This document shows positions 6,377 through 6,929 of a stretch of 6,929 nt of DNA, in pieces. Within the stretch, counting starts at the first letter, position 1. Every line of letters starts with the position of its first letter. The DNA is from Schlesneria sp. (GTDB lineage Bacteria > Planctomycetota > Planctomycetia > Planctomycetales > Planctomycetaceae), in assembly GCA_025353525.1 (NCBI GenBank), contig JANXOO010000111.1:1-6929 (forward strand), written 5' to 3'. The translations under genes and the position numbers were made by a program. A model generated the notes under the pieces. It worked only from the letters and a program-made list of their open reading frames with translations. It made no database searches and was not told the DNA's origin.

Positions 6377-6622
6377 ATGTCGAACGATCAAGGCGAGTTC
6401 GAAATCTCCCCCACGGAGTCAGAGACCACGCGCACGGTTGGAAATCCCGGCGCGCCGGGACTGGGAGATCCCGGAAACATCCCCGTCTTCGGACGTGGAT
6501 CGTCGGAGAAGGTGAGATGCCGCAATGCCGACAAGCACGTTTCCGGGAAGTCAGACAGTCTCGTACGTGGGCTGGATCATCTCGACCGTCACCTCAGTCA
6601 GACGCCACGGGAACGCAACTGA
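6377..6622 (+). pseudogene. N-terminal fragment of group II intron-encoded protein
   Basis: This is an 81-codon frame beginning MSNDQGEFEISPTESE, with GGGGGAGG eight bases before the ATG (6377-6379). The polar N-terminus, with RTVGNPGAPGLGDPGN (residues 19-34) and GKSDSLV (about 56-62), resembles the leader of certain group II intron reverse transcriptase/maturases, which normally continue for several hundred residues into the RT domain. Here the similarity fades after GKSDSLV and a stop follows about 20 residues later; no RT motif (such as YADD) or maturase segment is visible in any frame to the window end. It is therefore a dead fragment if the family is right. A GTG directly before the ATG would add one residue. 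An overlapping frame at 6313-6657 is longer but has no family likeness. Alternatively this is a chance frame in structured intron DNA. Confidence 0.5.
6445..6460. repeat. Perfect 16-bp GC-rich palindrome
   Basis: TCCCGGCGCGCCGGGA is fully self-complementary; as RNA it gives a 6-bp stem with a CGCG loop. It lies inside the intron-protein fragment at codons for the PGAPG stretch, and a partly similar CCCGG recurs at 6470-6474. It may be part of the intron RNA fold. Confidence 0.5.
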
Positions 6623-6741
6623 AGGCCACGTTGCTCAGGTCGCTCGGCCAACCGTGACAGATCATTGGTTGAACCTGCCAACAAATTCCACTCGAATCAT
6701 TGAAACAATCCAAACGCACCTTTGCGATTGAATCGAATTAA
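6623..6741. other. Junction between intron relic and permease fragment
   Basis: This 119-nt stretch joins two unrelated remnants. It has a weak inverted repeat, CAACC (6649-6653) with GGTTG (6667-6671), no recognisable intron domain V, and no hydrophobic coding sequence that would extend the permease upstream. The breakpoint should lie in or just left of it. Confidence 0.4.
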
Positions 6742-6929
6742 ATGCCGTGTCACCGAGGGATCTTCATGCCGCTTTCGATGATCGGCGGAGCCATGATTCC
6801 CCGAATGTTCATGCCCGCGTGGATGCAGTCACTGAGCGTCATCAGCCCAATCCGCTGGAATATCGAATCGATTGAAGGAGCCATCTGGCGCGGCTATTCA
6901 CTGATGGAAATGGCGATACCCTGCGGCGT
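6742..6929 (+). pseudogene. ABC-2 type permease, front end missing, runs off window
   Basis: The frame encodes the typical C-terminal region of an ABC-2 family transporter membrane subunit: FMPLSMIGGAMIP (residues 8-20), MFMPAWMQ (22-29), SVISPIRW (32-39) and EGAIWRG (45-51), then the start of what should be the last membrane helix at the window edge. In intact permeases five or so membrane segments and several hundred residues precede this block. Here a TAA (6739-6741) is immediately before the first in-frame ATG, and no frame upstream contains the missing segments, so the gene is cut at its 5' side; the first seven or so residues are probably junction sequence. No ribosome site is evident. 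Intact relatives export substrates with a separate ATPase subunit; none is visible here. Whether the gene continues intact to its stop cannot be seen. Confidence 0.7.

Larger units (their letters stand above)
6161..6622 (+). mobile_element. Probable group II intron relic, 5' portion
   Basis: The sequence resembles the front half of a bacterial group II intron: helix-forming non-coding DNA, then a purine-rich ribosome site and the start of an intron-type protein. Visible helices include TTCGTGG (6258-6264) with CCACGGA (6271-6277, one G-U) and CCTTG (6347-6351) with CAAGG (6358-6362). Two candidates fit the GUGYG 5' end, at 6164 (GTGTG) and 6169 (GTGCG), but only about 210 nt separates them from the protein start, too little for complete domains I-III. 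I found no reverse transcriptase and no domain V, so the element is broken at its 3' side and probably shortened at its 5' side. Family assignment rests on remembered resemblance, mainly of the protein start; edges are approximate. Confidence 0.5.

Noticed and set aside
6313..6657. 114-codon frame overlapping the intron protein fragment
   Set aside because: It starts with TTG, lacks a good ribosome site, is rich in Arg/Ser/Gly as expected for an off-frame, and the other frame has the purine-rich site and the family resemblance.
1..6929. CRISPR array, tRNA, rRNA, transposase or toxin-antitoxin pair
   Set aside because: Looked for on both strands; I saw no spaced repeat array, cloverleaf, conserved rRNA segment, transposase motif or paired small genes.

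Overview
The window looks like chromosomal DNA of a planctomycete-type bacterium. The strongest pointer is the DUF1559 gene at the left edge: a type IV pilin-like N-terminus joined to the C-terminal H-X9-DG motif, a family greatly expanded in Planctomycetes. A Tat-exported calcineurin-like phosphatase, a TPR lipoprotein and a group II intron-like relic fit that picture. No taxonomic marker is present, so this is an inference.

Layout, left to right. Positions 1-1132 (minus) hold a DUF1559 prepilin-like protein cut by the window edge. A 292-nt spacer follows, then a purple-acid-phosphatase-like metallophosphoesterase with a twin-arginine signal (1425-2717, minus). A 331-nt divergent spacer separates it from purH (3049-4629, plus), the last two steps of IMP synthesis. 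purH and the next gene converge on a 162-nt, strongly structured spacer with a likely terminator. The next gene (4792-5814, minus) encodes a TPR lipoprotein with an acidic tail; its leader can fold into a compact three-way junction followed by a hairpin around the Shine-Dalgarno.

The right-hand kilobase is accessory and decayed. About 6161-6622 resembles a broken group II intron: structured RNA-like sequence, then the start of an intron-encoded protein that stops before any reverse-transcriptase motif. From 6742 to the edge, a reading frame encodes only the C-terminal part of an ABC-2 permease, with a stop codon immediately before its first ATG. The simplest reading is that a permease gene lost its front end in a rearrangement involving the intron.

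The intact genes do not form one pathway. purH is housekeeping; the other three products are predicted to be exported or envelope-anchored, and the spacing suggests separate transcription units. I see no CRISPR array, tRNA, rRNA or complete transposase. The most novel-looking candidates are the RNA structure in front of the TPR lipoprotein gene, its repeated acidic/aromatic tail motifs, and the intron/permease junction.
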